Below, piece by piece: positions 33,964 to 43,364 of a stretch of DNA of 64,000 bases. Both the position numbers and the translations under genes were made by a program. The notes under the pieces are model-generated. The model did not search any database and was not told the origin of the DNA. It saw only the letters and a program-made list of their open reading frames with translations. Each line of letters starts with the position of its first letter. Position 1 is the first letter of the stretch. The stretch lies in assembly GCF_927798095.1 (NCBI RefSeq), contig NZ_CAKMMF010000003.1, positions 222,612 to 286,611 of the forward strand, read 5' to 3'. This DNA comes from Paenibacillus plantiphilus. GTDB lineage: Bacteria; Bacillota; Bacilli; Paenibacillales; Paenibacillaceae.

Positions 33964-36405
33964 TTATATGTCCGTTCTTGCAAAAGCCGTTACGATAACA
34001 TCTTTCTTATCGACTGCCGCAATCGCTTTGCCCGTTGATTTGTGGTCTTCAATCGGCGCTTTTTCCGTTGATGCAGTCATATGCGTACCAGAACCGGTAA
34101 TGAACATTAATTCACGTTCTTCCTTGCAGTAGAATGCGCCGATCAACCTCTCGCCATTGGAACGGACTCGTTTCCCCTCTTTGAATCCGAAGGAGGCTAC
34201 ACCTTTGCCGCCCCGTCCCTGCACAGGGTATTCCAGCAGGAGCGTTCGTTTTGCATACCCGAGCTCAGTAAGGACAAGCAATTCTCCCTCGTCCCCATAA
34301 ACCCATTCAGCAGCAACAAGTTCATCCTCTGCCTTCAACATAATACCTCTCACACCAGCGGCAACGCGTCCCATCGGATTCACTTCATTCTCAGCGAAAC
34401 GAATACACATGCCGTTCGAGCTGACAAGAATAAGCTCCTTGCTATTGTCGCTGACTCCTACACGAATGACTTCATCGCCATCGACGAGCTTCACAGCGGC
34501 AATTGCAGTGGAGCGCGAAGACTTGTACTCTTTCATCTCTGTTCGCTTCACCTGACCGCGTTTCGTAATAAAAACGATGGAGCGAGTCGCATCTTCAAAA
34601 TCCTTGACCGGAATAATGCTGACGATGCTGTCATCCTTAGGAATAGGAACAACATTAACGACTGCGGTCCCAGTATCCTTCCACTTGAATTCAGGAATAA
34701 GATGAACAGGCAGCTGATAATATTGTCCTTTGCGGGTAAACAGCAGAAGCTGGTCTATCGTATTCACATCCAGAAGATCGCGAATGACATCGCCTTCCTT
34801 CACGCCAGCGCTGCCAAGCTCTCCTCCTGAACGCACGAACGATAGCTTCGATGTACGCTTAATATACCCCTCTTGACTAAGAGTCACGAATACATCCTCT
34901 GCTGGCACGATTACTTCAAGATTTACCTTGAGTTCCTCAACCTCGCCTTGAATATCCGAGCGGCGGTCGATGCCGTATTTCTCCCGGATTTCAGCAAGCT
35001 CATCCTTGATGACGCCAAGAAGCTTCTTCTCACTGTCGAGAATAGAACGCAAATATGCGATCCGCTTCATAATATCTTTTAATTCCTTCTCCAGCGACGT
35101 TATTTCGAGATTCGTCAATCGATACAATTGGAGAGTTAGTATGGCATCCGCTTGCCGTTCGGTGAAGGTGAATTTCTCCACCAAATTATTTTGCGCATCC
35201 TGACGATTCTTCGAAGCCTTAATCGTTGCGATGATCTCATCCAGCAGATTAAGCGCTTTGACAAGCCCTTCTACAACATGAGCGCGGTCCTCTGCCTTCT
35301 CCAGCTCGAATTGCGTACGGAAGGTGACGACTTCCTTCTGATGGTTAATATAGGCTTCCAGAATGTCCTTCAGTCCCAGCTGCTTCGGTGTTTTGTTAAC
35401 GATCGCCACCATATTGAAATTATAAGCAACCTGCAAATCCGTCTTCTTCAACAGATAGGCGAGTATGCCCTGCGCATCGGCATCTTTCTTCAGCTCGACA
35501 ACAATTCGGAGCCCATTGCGTCCGCTCTCGTCGCGAACCTCGGCAATTCCTTCGACGCGCTTCTCCAGCCGGATATTTTCCATCGCAGTAACAAGCCGCG
35601 ATTTTACAACCTGATAAGGAATCTCCGTAATGACAATTTGCTGACGGCCGCCCTTGAGATCATCAATAAATGATTTTGAACGGATATAAATGCGTCCCTT
35701 GCCCGTAGCATATGCATCTCGAATGCCTTCTCCGCCCATAATGAGGCCGCCGGTTGGGAAGTCTGGTCCCCTTACAATCGTCATCAGCTGATCAAGCTCT
35801 AGCTCAGGCTTATCCATTAAAGCGACACAAGCATCAATGACTTCTCGCAGGTTGTGAGACGGGATTTCCGTTGCAAAGCCAGCCGAAATACCGCTTACCC
35901 CATTGACGAGAAGATTCGGGTAACGGGCAGGCAGAACGACTGGTTCTTTGGTTGAATTATCGAAATTGTCTTTGAATAAGACCGTTCGTTTCTCAATATC
36001 TCGCAGCAGCTCCATCGCAATGCTTGATAGCCGCGCTTCCGTATAACGCATCGCAGCAGCGGGATCATCATCTAGCGATCCCCAGTTGCCATGACCGTCA
36101 ACAAGTACATGTCCCATCTTCCATGGCTGCGCCATCCGAACCATCCCCTCATAGATCGAGGAATCGCCGTGCGGATGGTAATTACCCATAACGTCGCCGA
36201 CCGTTTTGGCCGATTTGCGATATTGCTTATCAGGCGTATTGCCTGCATCATACATAGCGTACAAAATACGCCGCTGTACCGGCTTTAATCCGTCGCGAAC
36301 GTCGGGAATGGCGCGGTCCTGAATGATGTATTTGGAGTAGCGTCCGAATCGGTCACCAACAACCTCCTCCAGAAACGCTGGCAAAAACTGTTCCAGGATG
36401 CTCAT
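33964..36405 (-). CDS. parC: DNA topoisomerase IV subunit A
   Basis: 813 residues. With ParE it decatenates daughter chromosomes. The winged-helix/tower domain has catalytic Tyr121 in [10 protein letters not shown], and the quinolone region is [12 protein letters not shown] with Ser82 and Glu86, the residues equivalent to E. coli Ser80 and Glu84, so the susceptible form. The C-terminal half carries beta-pinwheel repeats ([36 protein letters not shown]). Lack of a strict GyrA box and the parE-parC order favour ParC over GyrA. ATG 36405 follows AGGAG and the hairpin at 36425-36475. Confidence 0.95.
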   Translation of the reverse strand: MSILEQFLPAFLEEVVGDRFGRYSKYIIQDRAIPDVRDGLKPVQRRILYAMYDAGNTPDKQYRKSAKTVGDVMGNYHPHGDSSIYEGMVRMAQPWKMGHVLVDGHGNWGSLDDDPAAAMRYTEARLSSIAMELLRDIEKRTVLFKDNFDNSTKEPVVLPARYPNLLVNGVSGISAGFATEIPSHNLREVIDACVALMDKPELELDQLMTIVRGPDFPTGGLIMGGEGIRDAYATGKGRIYIRSKSFIDDLKGGRQQIVITEIPYQVVKSRLVTAMENIRLEKRVEGIAEVRDESGRNGLRIVVELKKDADAQGILAYLLKKTDLQVAYNFNMVAIVNKTPKQLGLKDILEAYINHQKEVVTFRTQFELEKAEDRAHVVEGLVKALNLLDEIIATIKASKNRQDAQNNLVEKFTFTERQADAILTLQLYRLTNLEITSLEKELKDIMKRIAYLRSILDSEKKLLGVIKDELAEIREKYGIDRRSDIQGEVEELKVNLEVIVPAEDVFVTLSQEGYIKRTSKLSFVRSGGELGSAGVKEGDVIRDLLDVNTIDQLLLFTRKGQYYQLPVHLIPEFKWKDTGTAVVNVVPIPKDDSIVSIIPVKDFEDATRSIVFITKRGQVKRTEMKEYKSSRSTAIAAVKLVDGDEVIRVGVSDNSKELILVSSNGMCIRFAENEVNPMGRVAAGVRGIMLKAEDELVAAEWVYGDEGELLVLTELGYAKRTLLLEYPVQGRGGKGVASFGFKEGKRVRSNGERLIGAFYCKEERELMFITGSGTHMTASTEKAPIEDHKSTGKAIAAVDKKDVIVTAFARTDI

Positions 36406-36424
36406 ACCGCTTATCTCTCCTAAA

Positions 36425-36475
36425 AGTTTTCTGCTTATTATCTACATGAGTAATCTGCTCTGCAAGCAGAAAACT
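36425..36475 (-). promoter_or_regulatory. Hairpin directly upstream of the parC ribosome binding site
   Basis: AGTTTTCTGC (36425-36434) and GCAGAAAACT (36466-36475) are perfect 10-bp inverted arms. In the mRNA the second arm runs into TTTTAGGAG, the parC Shine-Dalgarno. The same arms and the same junction precede parE. Confidence 0.7.
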
Positions 36476-36491
36476 GCTTCGAAAGCATACT

Positions 36492-38468
36492 CTATTCAGC
36501 ATATTCCGTAAAGTCAACATTTTCGACAATCCATCGTTTGCGAGGATCAACCTTGTCGCCCATGAGCGTCGATACACGGCGCTCCGCTTTAGCGGCATCC
36601 TCAATCCCAACCTGCAGCAGCGTTCTGGATTCAGGATTCATCGTCGTCTCCCACAGCTGGTCAGGATTCATCTCTCCCAATCCTTTATAACGCTGCAGCT
36701 CGAATTGCTTGCCAAATTCCTTCAAATAATTTTGCAATTGATCATCTGTCCAGGCATAACGAACCGTGACCAGCTTGCCGGACTTGCGAGAAATTTTATA
36801 AAGCGGCGGCTGTGCGATAAAGACACGCCCCGAATCTATAAGCGGCTTCATATATCTGTAGAAAAAGGTCAGCAGCAGCACTTGAATATGCGCGCCATCT
36901 GTATCAGCGTCTGTCATAATAATAATTTTGCTATAGTTACACGATTCCGCATCGAATTCCGGTCCAATTCCAGCGCCGATCGCTGCGATTATCGCCTTAT
37001 ATTCATCGTTTTTGAGAATATCAATAAGCTTTGCCTTCTCGGGGTTCATCGGTTTTCCTTTGAGCGGCAATATAGCCTGATACTTGGAATCTCGTCCTTG
37101 CTTCGCCGAACCTCCAGCAGAGTCGCCTTCGACGATGAACAGCTCTGTTCGTGTTACATCCTTGGATTGCGCTGGCGTCAGCTTGCCGCCAAGATTGGAG
37201 CTTTCGCTCTTCTTCTTCCCGCTGCGGATCTCCTCCCGCGCCTTACGGGCTGCTTCCCGCGCTTTGGAGGCTTGAATGGACTTCTTAAGCAGCATTTGCG
37301 CGACCTGAGGATTCTCCTCAAGAAAAACCTGCATTTTATCCGATACGATAGCATCAACAACACTTCTAGCTGAGGCGCTGCCGAGCTGGTCCTTCGTTTG
37401 CCCGACAAACTCTACTTCTGACATCTTAATATTAATGACAGCCATCATGCCTTCACGCAAATCATTGCCTTCAAGGTTCTTTTCTTTCTCCTTGAGCAGG
37501 TTGTTCTTGCGCGCATAATCGTTCATTACCCGGGTATAAGCCGTTCTAAAGCCAGTCTCATGCGTACCGCCTCCGCGAGTCGGAATCGAGTTAACGAAGG
37601 AAGCAATCGTCTCCGTATAACCGTCATTGTACTGCATGGCAACCTCAACCTCGATCTCATCCCGTTCAGCGGTGAAATGAATAACATCATGCAGCACCGT
37701 TTTCTCTTCATTTAGAAACTGAACGAATTGCCTGGCCCCGCCCTCGTAATGAAAAACATCCTGTTTGCCGCTTCGTTCGTCCTTCACCATAACCTTCAAG
37801 CCTGAATTCAGAAAAGCAATCTCCTGAAGCCGTTCGGACAAGGTATCGTAATTGATCGAGACATTGCCGTGAAAAACACGAGAATCCGGCTTGAACGTTA
37901 CCTTCGTGCCTGTCCGGTTCGTATTGCCTGTAATCTCAAGACCGGTCGTAGGCTCTCCGACATGCTCCTTGCCATTCGCATCGACCCAATATTCGAATCG
38001 CTGCTTATGGATTTTGCCATCACGGAAAATTTCGACTTCCAGCCATTCGGACAGGGCATTGGTTACAGAAGCGCCGACACCATGAAGACCGCCCGACTTC
38101 TTATATCCGCTGCCGCCGAACTTGCCGCCAGCATGCAGGATCGTAAACACAACTTGTGGTGTTGGAATACCGGTCTTGTGAATGCCAGTAGGAATGCCGC
38201 GTCCATTATCTCGAACCATCACCGAGCCGTCATTGTGGATAACAACTTCAATTGCCGAGCAGAATTTAGCCAAGTGCTCGTCAACCGCATTGTCGACAAT
38301 TTCCCATACGAGGTGATGCAATCCTGAGGTGCTCGTGCTGCCGATATACATCCCGGGTCGTTTGCGGACAGCGGTAAGTCCCTCCAGCACTTGAATGTCA
38401 TCGGCTTCATAATTACGATCAATGGCCGAAGTAGACTTCCCCGCAAACAAATCCAACTGCTCTGACAT
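36492..38468 (-). CDS. parE: DNA topoisomerase IV subunit B
   Basis: 658 residues, ATPase subunit of topoisomerase IV. GHKL ATPase motifs: EIVDNAVDEHLA, VRDNGRGIP, GGKFGGSGYKKSGGLHGVGA. TOPRIM: EGDSAGGSA and MTDADTDGAHI. The C-terminal QRYKGLGEMNPDQLWETTM is standard. ATG 38468 has AGGAGG upstream, fused to a hairpin repeat. The 86-bp gap before parC carries a single copy of that repeat. Confidence 0.95.
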   Translation of the reverse strand: MSEQLDLFAGKSTSAIDRNYEADDIQVLEGLTAVRKRPGMYIGSTSTSGLHHLVWEIVDNAVDEHLAKFCSAIEVVIHNDGSVMVRDNGRGIPTGIHKTGIPTPQVVFTILHAGGKFGGSGYKKSGGLHGVGASVTNALSEWLEVEIFRDGKIHKQRFEYWVDANGKEHVGEPTTGLEITGNTNRTGTKVTFKPDSRVFHGNVSINYDTLSERLQEIAFLNSGLKVMVKDERSGKQDVFHYEGGARQFVQFLNEEKTVLHDVIHFTAERDEIEVEVAMQYNDGYTETIASFVNSIPTRGGGTHETGFRTAYTRVMNDYARKNNLLKEKEKNLEGNDLREGMMAVINIKMSEVEFVGQTKDQLGSASARSVVDAIVSDKMQVFLEENPQVAQMLLKKSIQASKAREAARKAREEIRSGKKKSESSNLGGKLTPAQSKDVTRTELFIVEGDSAGGSAKQGRDSKYQAILPLKGKPMNPEKAKLIDILKNDEYKAIIAAIGAGIGPEFDAESCNYSKIIIMTDADTDGAHIQVLLLTFFYRYMKPLIDSGRVFIAQPPLYKISRKSGKLVTVRYAWTDDQLQNYLKEFGKQFELQRYKGLGEMNPDQLWETTMNPESRTLLQVGIEDAAKAERRVSTLMGDKVDPRKRWIVENVDFTEYAE

Positions 38469-38854
38469 ACTGGTCCTCCTAAAAGTTTTCTGCGCAACTT
38501 CTTGATTAAGCTACTTGCAAGCAGAAAACTCGCTTCGTAAGCATTCGCTAAGTTTTCTGCGCAACTTCTTTGATTATACTACTGTGCAAGCAGAAAACTC
38601 GCTTCGTAAGCATACGCTTAGTTTTCTGCGCAACTTCTTGATTATACTACTGTGCAAGCAGAAAACTTGCATCGTAAGCGCTAAGTTTTCTGTGCAACAG
38701 CCATCCCAACAAGCTTATAGTACTTTATTCGAATGGTAAAGGATGTAGTGATGATGGGGCAACTGTTCGTAAGATCAGCTTGCCCCACTTGGATCATTAT
38801 CTATATTCACCTTAATCGATCACATTCAGTGCTTCAATCGCTACCCAGCCTATT
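38469..38854. other. 386-bp region between parE and the ABC permease
   Basis: Holds the hairpin repeats and, at 38755-38787, an isolated 8-bp inverted repeat TGGGGCAA/TTGCCCCA without a T-run, possibly a weak terminator for the ABC genes. No gene was seen. Confidence 0.5.
38484..38693 (-). repeat. Three ~67-bp hairpin repeats upstream of parE
   Basis: AGTTTTCTGC recurs at 38484, 38551 and 38620, and as a variant at 38684. Each unit also carries GCAGAAAACT, so every unit can fold with 10-bp arms around a ~27-nt loop. The intervening text GCAACTTCTT-GATTA and CGCTTCGTAAGCAT is conserved. The last arm abuts the parE ribosome site. Confidence 0.85.
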
Positions 38855-39841
38855 TTAATTCAAGATGTCCTGTTTCGTAAAGACTCTGAACGAAACGATC
38901 AGTGCGCCGATTGCCCAAACCGCAAGCGTAAGGAGTGAGAACGTCAGTGTCATCCCTTCTATCGGCGGCGGCGAGCCTCGCAAATAATCGGTCAATTGCA
39001 GGTTTACTGCAAACACATATTTGGCGCTTTCCCAGGACGAGGACATGCTCGACAGAATCGTTCCGGCGATAACTGCAGCCATCATCGTTACGATGCTTGC
39101 AGCCGTACTTCTCACCAGTACGGAAACCATTAGAGCTAATATAGCAACAGTCATGGAGGAAAACCAGATTAGTCCTGATTGCATGAGCATGTACAGCCAT
39201 TGTGGAACCGCATGGACATAAGTATTGTCAACTGTAGCCCCGTTAATGACAAATCCGGTGAAAATCGGCATATTCCAGCCGCCGTAGCCGAATAATGCGC
39301 CTGATATTAAATAACATAATATGCCGCTGGTGAGTACAATTAAGGATACATACAGCGTCAATGCGACAAGCTTGCTAAATAATATTTTCCACCTCCTGAC
39401 AGGTCTCGTAAGAAGCATCTTGATCGTTCCAGTGGAACGCTCGCCCGATACAAGATCCGATGCAATTGCTAGAACAAGAAGCGGATAAAACAGCGTTACC
39501 GAGCTCGCCATAAATGAACGGGTAAAGGTAACCCCATCCGGTGAATTCGGATTTACATTCTGGTCCAAATAATATTGCAGCTGCTGGACCGCGATGCGGC
39601 GGAATCTCTTCCATTCTTCCGGTATCCGGTCGCTAGAAAGCGCATTCTGCATATCATTAATCTGCTGAACCAGCTGATTGCGCCAGTCTTTGAAGTTTTT
39701 GGCGTTGTTCTCCGAAATTTTCATCTGAGCATAGGTAAAAATCGGTATCAATACAAGCAGTACGAGGATGACGACATAAAACCGTTTTTTCTTCCATATT
39801 TTCAAAGTCTCATTCTGTATGAGTGGCAGTAATCTATCCAA
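38855..39841 (-). CDS. ABC-2 type exporter permease
   Basis: 328 residues. Starts with LLPLIQNETLKIWKKKRFYVV, a short cytoplasmic helix leading into TM1, then a ~90-residue extracytoplasmic loop. Five further helices follow after SGERSTGTIKMLLTRPVRRW, the coupling segment typical of ABC-2 permeases (bacitracin/Nat export type). The TTG at 39841 overlaps the end of the ATPase gene by 8 bp, with GGGGGAG just upstream. Substrate unknown. Confidence 0.88.
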   Translation of the reverse strand: MDRLLPLIQNETLKIWKKKRFYVVILVLLVLIPIFTYAQMKISENNAKNFKDWRNQLVQQINDMQNALSSDRIPEEWKRFRRIAVQQLQYYLDQNVNPNSPDGVTFTRSFMASSVTLFYPLLVLAIASDLVSGERSTGTIKMLLTRPVRRWKILFSKLVALTLYVSLIVLTSGILCYLISGALFGYGGWNMPIFTGFVINGATVDNTYVHAVPQWLYMLMQSGLIWFSSMTVAILALMVSVLVRSTAASIVTMMAAVIAGTILSSMSSSWESAKYVFAVNLQLTDYLRGSPPPIEGMTLTFSLLTLAVWAIGALIVSFRVFTKQDILN

Positions 39842-40853
39842 TGCTCTCCCCCTCTGTCATTTTCAAGAATAGCTCTTCCAAGGTTGGCGCAATGCGCTGT
39901 ACCGAAAGGACGCCAAGGCCTGCTCCAACTGCTTTCTCAACTACTGCAGGAATGCGCTCAACATCCATAGTCGTAATGATCGCGCCCTTCATTCCCGCTA
40001 ATATTCCCTCATCAATAACATGCTCATTGTCGTCAATAAACTGGAGGCCCTTTTCACTTTCAAGAAAACGTCGGCCAGCTGCTGGCTGATCAAATTGCCA
40101 CACAACATATTCGCCAGCCTGACTCACCAGCTCTTCAACAGTTCCTACAGCCAATACCTTGCCGTGGCTAATAATAGCTACCCGGTCGCACATAAGCTGA
40201 ATCTCGCTCAATAGATGGCTGGAAATAAACAGGCTCATCCCTTGATTGGCGAGCATGCGTACGAACTCGCGCAATTCCTTGATTCCTTTAGGGTCCAGTC
40301 CATTCGTCGGCTCATCCAGAATTAGCAGCTTCGGGCGTCCAAGAAGCGCCTGCGCGATGCCAAGGCGTTGACGCATCCCAAGCGAGTACGTCTTCACCTT
40401 GTCATGAATGCGCTGCTCCATTCCCACGATCTCAACTACCTCTTGAATGCGAGCAGTATCAATACCGCGCTGCATGCGGGCAAAATGCTCCAGGTTCTCC
40501 CATCCGGTCATATACGAATAAACTTCAGGGTTCTCAACAATACAGCCAATATGCTTTAGCGCTTGCTCAGGATCCCTTTGAATATTGTCGCCGCAAATAA
40601 GGATCTCGCCCTGTGTTGGCTTAATAAGTCCTACGAGCATGCGGATTGTCGTTGTTTTGCCGGAGCCGTTCGGTCCAAGAAATCCGAATATTTCCCCTGC
40701 TCGCACATCGAAGGAAACATCGTGTATGATCATCTTTTTGCCGATCTTCTTCTTGACATCCTTCACGGACAGAACAGTTTCAACTGCTGCCGGCTCATTC
40801 GGAGCTGTCGTCTGCCGCTGCTTGGCTTCGGTTACAGATAGGGTCGTACTCAT
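39834..40853 (-). CDS. ABC transporter ATP-binding protein
   Basis: 339 residues; ATG 40853 with AGGAGG 9 nt upstream (a longer upstream frame lacks a ribosome site). Walker A is GPNGSGKTTT, the signature is YSLGMRQRLGIA, Walker B is KLLILDEPTNGLD, with a Q-loop and switch His in SSHLLSEI. An extra ~35-residue N-terminus and a C-terminal regulatory extension (after EYVVWQF) resemble the BcrA/CcmA group. It pairs with the overlapping ABC-2 permease. Confidence 0.93.
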   Translation of the reverse strand: MSTTLSVTEAKQRQTTAPNEPAAVETVLSVKDVKKKIGKKMIIHDVSFDVRAGEIFGFLGPNGSGKTTTIRMLVGLIKPTQGEILICGDNIQRDPEQALKHIGCIVENPEVYSYMTGWENLEHFARMQRGIDTARIQEVVEIVGMEQRIHDKVKTYSLGMRQRLGIAQALLGRPKLLILDEPTNGLDPKGIKELREFVRMLANQGMSLFISSHLLSEIQLMCDRVAIISHGKVLAVGTVEELVSQAGEYVVWQFDQPAAGRRFLESEKGLQFIDDNEHVIDEGILAGMKGAIITTMDVERIPAVVEKAVGAGLGVLSVQRIAPTLEELFLKMTEGESIG

Positions 40854-40866
40854 GACTGGCAGCCTC

Positions 40867-41691
40867 CTATTCCAATGACTGAACAATGCGGGCTGCGATT
40901 TGTGCATAACCCTCATTATTCGGATGAAAATGATCCGAGGACAAATAACGCTCAATCGATTTTTCAAACAGATCGAAGGTAGGGACCATCATCATGTTCG
41001 GATACTGATGAATCATCTCATAGGCCTGCTGGTTCCACTTCTGGACCTCCAGACTGCCATCCTTCAAATCCTTCAAATCGTAGAAAGGGTTGTACATCCC
41101 CACATAGACGATCGTCGCGTTCGGGTTAATCTCATTCAACGCTTTAATGACTCGTTCCAGCCTCTCCAAACCTTTGGGCAGCTCCTTCTGAAGCTTGTCC
41201 ATATTAAGCTCGCCTGTCGCTTCACTGGCGCTCTGGCCTGTCGCAATCTGAAACAAATCATTCCCGCCGATTGTGAAGAGTATCAGGTTCGCTTGTGAGA
41301 GTGAATATCGAACGCCTTTATCCTTCGCCAATTTGTCAGCCAATTGATCCGCACGCTGTCCATTCAGAGCCAGATTGTTATTGAGCTTGACAGGAACCTT
41401 AAGCTTCTCGGAAAGAAGGGGAATGACCTGCTTCACGTAACCCTCGCCAGTAGCATCTCCAGTACCTTTCGTAAGAGAATCGCCTATGGCTGTAACGAGG
41501 ATTTCTTTTCTTTCTGCCAGCTTGGCGCTTGCGGGCGGTTTTGCGCTCAGATCTTCCCCAATATAAGTGCTTTCGCTAGGCCACAGCATATCTTTAACCG
41601 AATAGCCGAACCCAAACAAGAGGAGCAGGGTTGATAGCAGCGCGGTTATACTGACCGTTCTCCATAATCCGCTGGATGGAATGCTCCGCAT
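40867..41691 (-). CDS. Membrane-anchored SGNH/GDSL hydrolase (lipase/esterase-like)
   Basis: 274 residues from ATG 41691 (AAAGGAG about 14 nt upstream). One N-terminal helix (TVSITALLSTLLLLFGFGYS) anchors it outside. Block I is AIGDSLTKG with the nucleophile Ser, block III is GGNDLF, and block V is DHFHPNNEGY with the catalytic Asp and His. The layout resembles the Bacillus YpmR group. It ends 13 nt before the ABC ATPase gene and may share its transcript. Substrate unknown. Confidence 0.9.
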   Translation of the reverse strand: MRSIPSSGLWRTVSITALLSTLLLLFGFGYSVKDMLWPSESTYIGEDLSAKPPASAKLAERKEILVTAIGDSLTKGTGDATGEGYVKQVIPLLSEKLKVPVKLNNNLALNGQRADQLADKLAKDKGVRYSLSQANLILFTIGGNDLFQIATGQSASEATGELNMDKLQKELPKGLERLERVIKALNEINPNATIVYVGMYNPFYDLKDLKDGSLEVQKWNQQAYEMIHQYPNMMMVPTFDLFEKSIERYLSSDHFHPNNEGYAQIAARIVQSLE

Positions 41692-41850
41692 TTTTCTTTC
41701 TCTCTCTCCTTTCACGACATAGCTGCTGTCAGGCTTTACGCCGCATGTTAATTTTATGTAATAACAAGTTCTCTTATAAAAATAATGGTTTCTCATCGTA
41801 TTTGCAAATATTTGGAACGAAAAGGTAATAGAAATGGATTTTCATTTGCA

Positions 41851-43032
41851 TTATTCGTAGACAATCCTGAGAGATTCTGCACCTCGTCTGGCCAGCTCGC
41901 GCGCTTGCTCTGTGTCGTCTCCAGTGCTTAGAGCAACTGCCATGCGGCGACCCGGCTTCGTGACCGGCTTGCCAAAAACACGCACCTGTGTGTTCGGAAG
42001 CACCAAAGCCTCTTCCACCCCTGCAATCTGGAAATTGTCCGCTTCGCGGTCAGCCTTCAGCGTGTGGGAAGCACCTGGCGAAAGCAGGCGGATCGTCGGA
42101 ATCGGATAGCCGAGAATCGCACGAACATGAAGGGCGAATTCCGATAAATCCTGCGTGACCATCGTTACCATTCCTGTATCATGAGGTCGCGGTGAAACCT
42201 CGCTGAACAGCACACCCTCCTGTGTTAGAAACAATTCGACACCATAAATGCCATAACCGCCGAGCTCTTCCGTAATTTTACGTGCAATCTCTTCCGCTTC
42301 CTGGATTTGCTGCTCGCTCATTGCATGCGGCTGCCACGATTCAATATAATCCCCCTCCTTCTGAACGTGTCCGATTGGAGCGCAAAAGGAAGTGCCAGAT
42401 ACCGAGCGGACAGTAAGCAGCGTGATCTCCGACTCAAAATGTACGAAGCCCTCCACGATAACCCGCTGTTTCTTTGCGCGTCCGCCATCCATGGCGTATT
42501 GCCAGCAGCTCTCAATTTCCGCTTGGGAGCGGCATACGCTTTGGCCTTTGCCTGACGAGCTCATAATAGGTTTAATGACACAAGGCGTTCCCAGCGTTTG
42601 AACAGCCTGCTGCAGCTCCTGCAAGGAATCAGCGAATAAATAAGGTGCAGTAGGAAGGCCCAGCGTTTCTGACGCCAGACGGCGAATGCCCTCCCTGTCC
42701 ATCGTAAGACGGGCTGCGCGGGCAGTTGGAATGACCCGAAAGCCTTCACTCTCCAGCTCAACCAGTGCATCTGTTGCAATCGCCTCGATTTCCGGCACGA
42801 TCAGATCAGGCTGCTCCTTCTCGATTAATTCGCGGAGCGCGGCGCCATCGAGCATGTCAACAACATATGAACGATGTGCAACCTGCATGGCAGGGGCAAG
42901 CGCATAACGATCAACGGCAATCGTCTCGACGCCGAGCCGCTGCGCTTCAATAATAACCTCCTTGCCTAGCTCGCCGGAGCCGAGCAGCATCATTTTTCGA
43001 GCATGAGTAGATAACGGTGATCCGTGGGACAT
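41851..43032 (-). CDS. purT: Formate-dependent phosphoribosylglycinamide formyltransferase
   Basis: 393 residues, the family's normal length. ATP-grasp enzyme that formylates GAR with formate and ATP in purine synthesis. Motifs: [41 protein letters not shown] and [14 protein letters not shown]. The ATG at 43032 lies 13 nt after AGGAGG, slightly far; no better in-frame start exists. No other pur genes are adjacent. Confidence 0.95.
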   Translation of the reverse strand: MSHGSPLSTHARKMMLLGSGELGKEVIIEAQRLGVETIAVDRYALAPAMQVAHRSYVVDMLDGAALRELIEKEQPDLIVPEIEAIATDALVELESEGFRVIPTARAARLTMDREGIRRLASETLGLPTAPYLFADSLQELQQAVQTLGTPCVIKPIMSSSGKGQSVCRSQAEIESCWQYAMDGGRAKKQRVIVEGFVHFESEITLLTVRSVSGTSFCAPIGHVQKEGDYIESWQPHAMSEQQIQEAEEIARKITEELGGYGIYGVELFLTQEGVLFSEVSPRPHDTGMVTMVTQDLSEFALHVRAILGYPIPTIRLLSPGASHTLKADREADNFQIAGVEEALVLPNTQVRVFGKPVTKPGRRMAVALSTGDDTEQARELARRGAESLRIVYE

Positions 43033-43364
43033 AGGTGGACGAGAACCTCCTGGAAATGGCGGTTGGCTGACAATGAGGCTGACTCTTGCTTCCCCTTCTT
43101 GTTGACCAAGCGATTTCGTTTTTTCTTTCATTGTGGAGGTTCTGGATCGAAAAATCAAGAAAGCTGCGATCCCGAATGCTGTTTAGACCACAGCTGGCAG
43201 TGCCAACGTCCCGAAAAAACGATAAAAAGCGCGAAAAAAGACTGTCTCATTCATCCTAAGATGATCCCAGAGACAGCCTATCTCAATAGAACTTTCATTC
43301 TGACTTTTGAAACGTACATTTCCACTTTGTCATGCGGGAATTCCCGCTATAAGCCTGCTTGCCG
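43033..43364. other. 332-bp intergenic region with the dynamin gene terminator
   Basis: Apart from the terminator at 43234-43278 and whatever promotes purT, nothing was recognised. Confidence 0.5.
43234..43278 (-). terminator. Terminator of the dynamin gene
   Basis: On the minus strand GGCTGTCTC (43278-43270) pairs with GAGACAGTC (43248-43240), followed by six T residues (43239-43234). It lies about 90 bp after the stop codon. Confidence 0.8.

Noticed and set aside
33964-38468. gyrB-gyrA
   Set aside because: ParE-type N-terminus, ParC-type tail and the adjacent parE-parC order fit topoisomerase IV; gyrase genes normally sit near dnaA/recF, which are absent.
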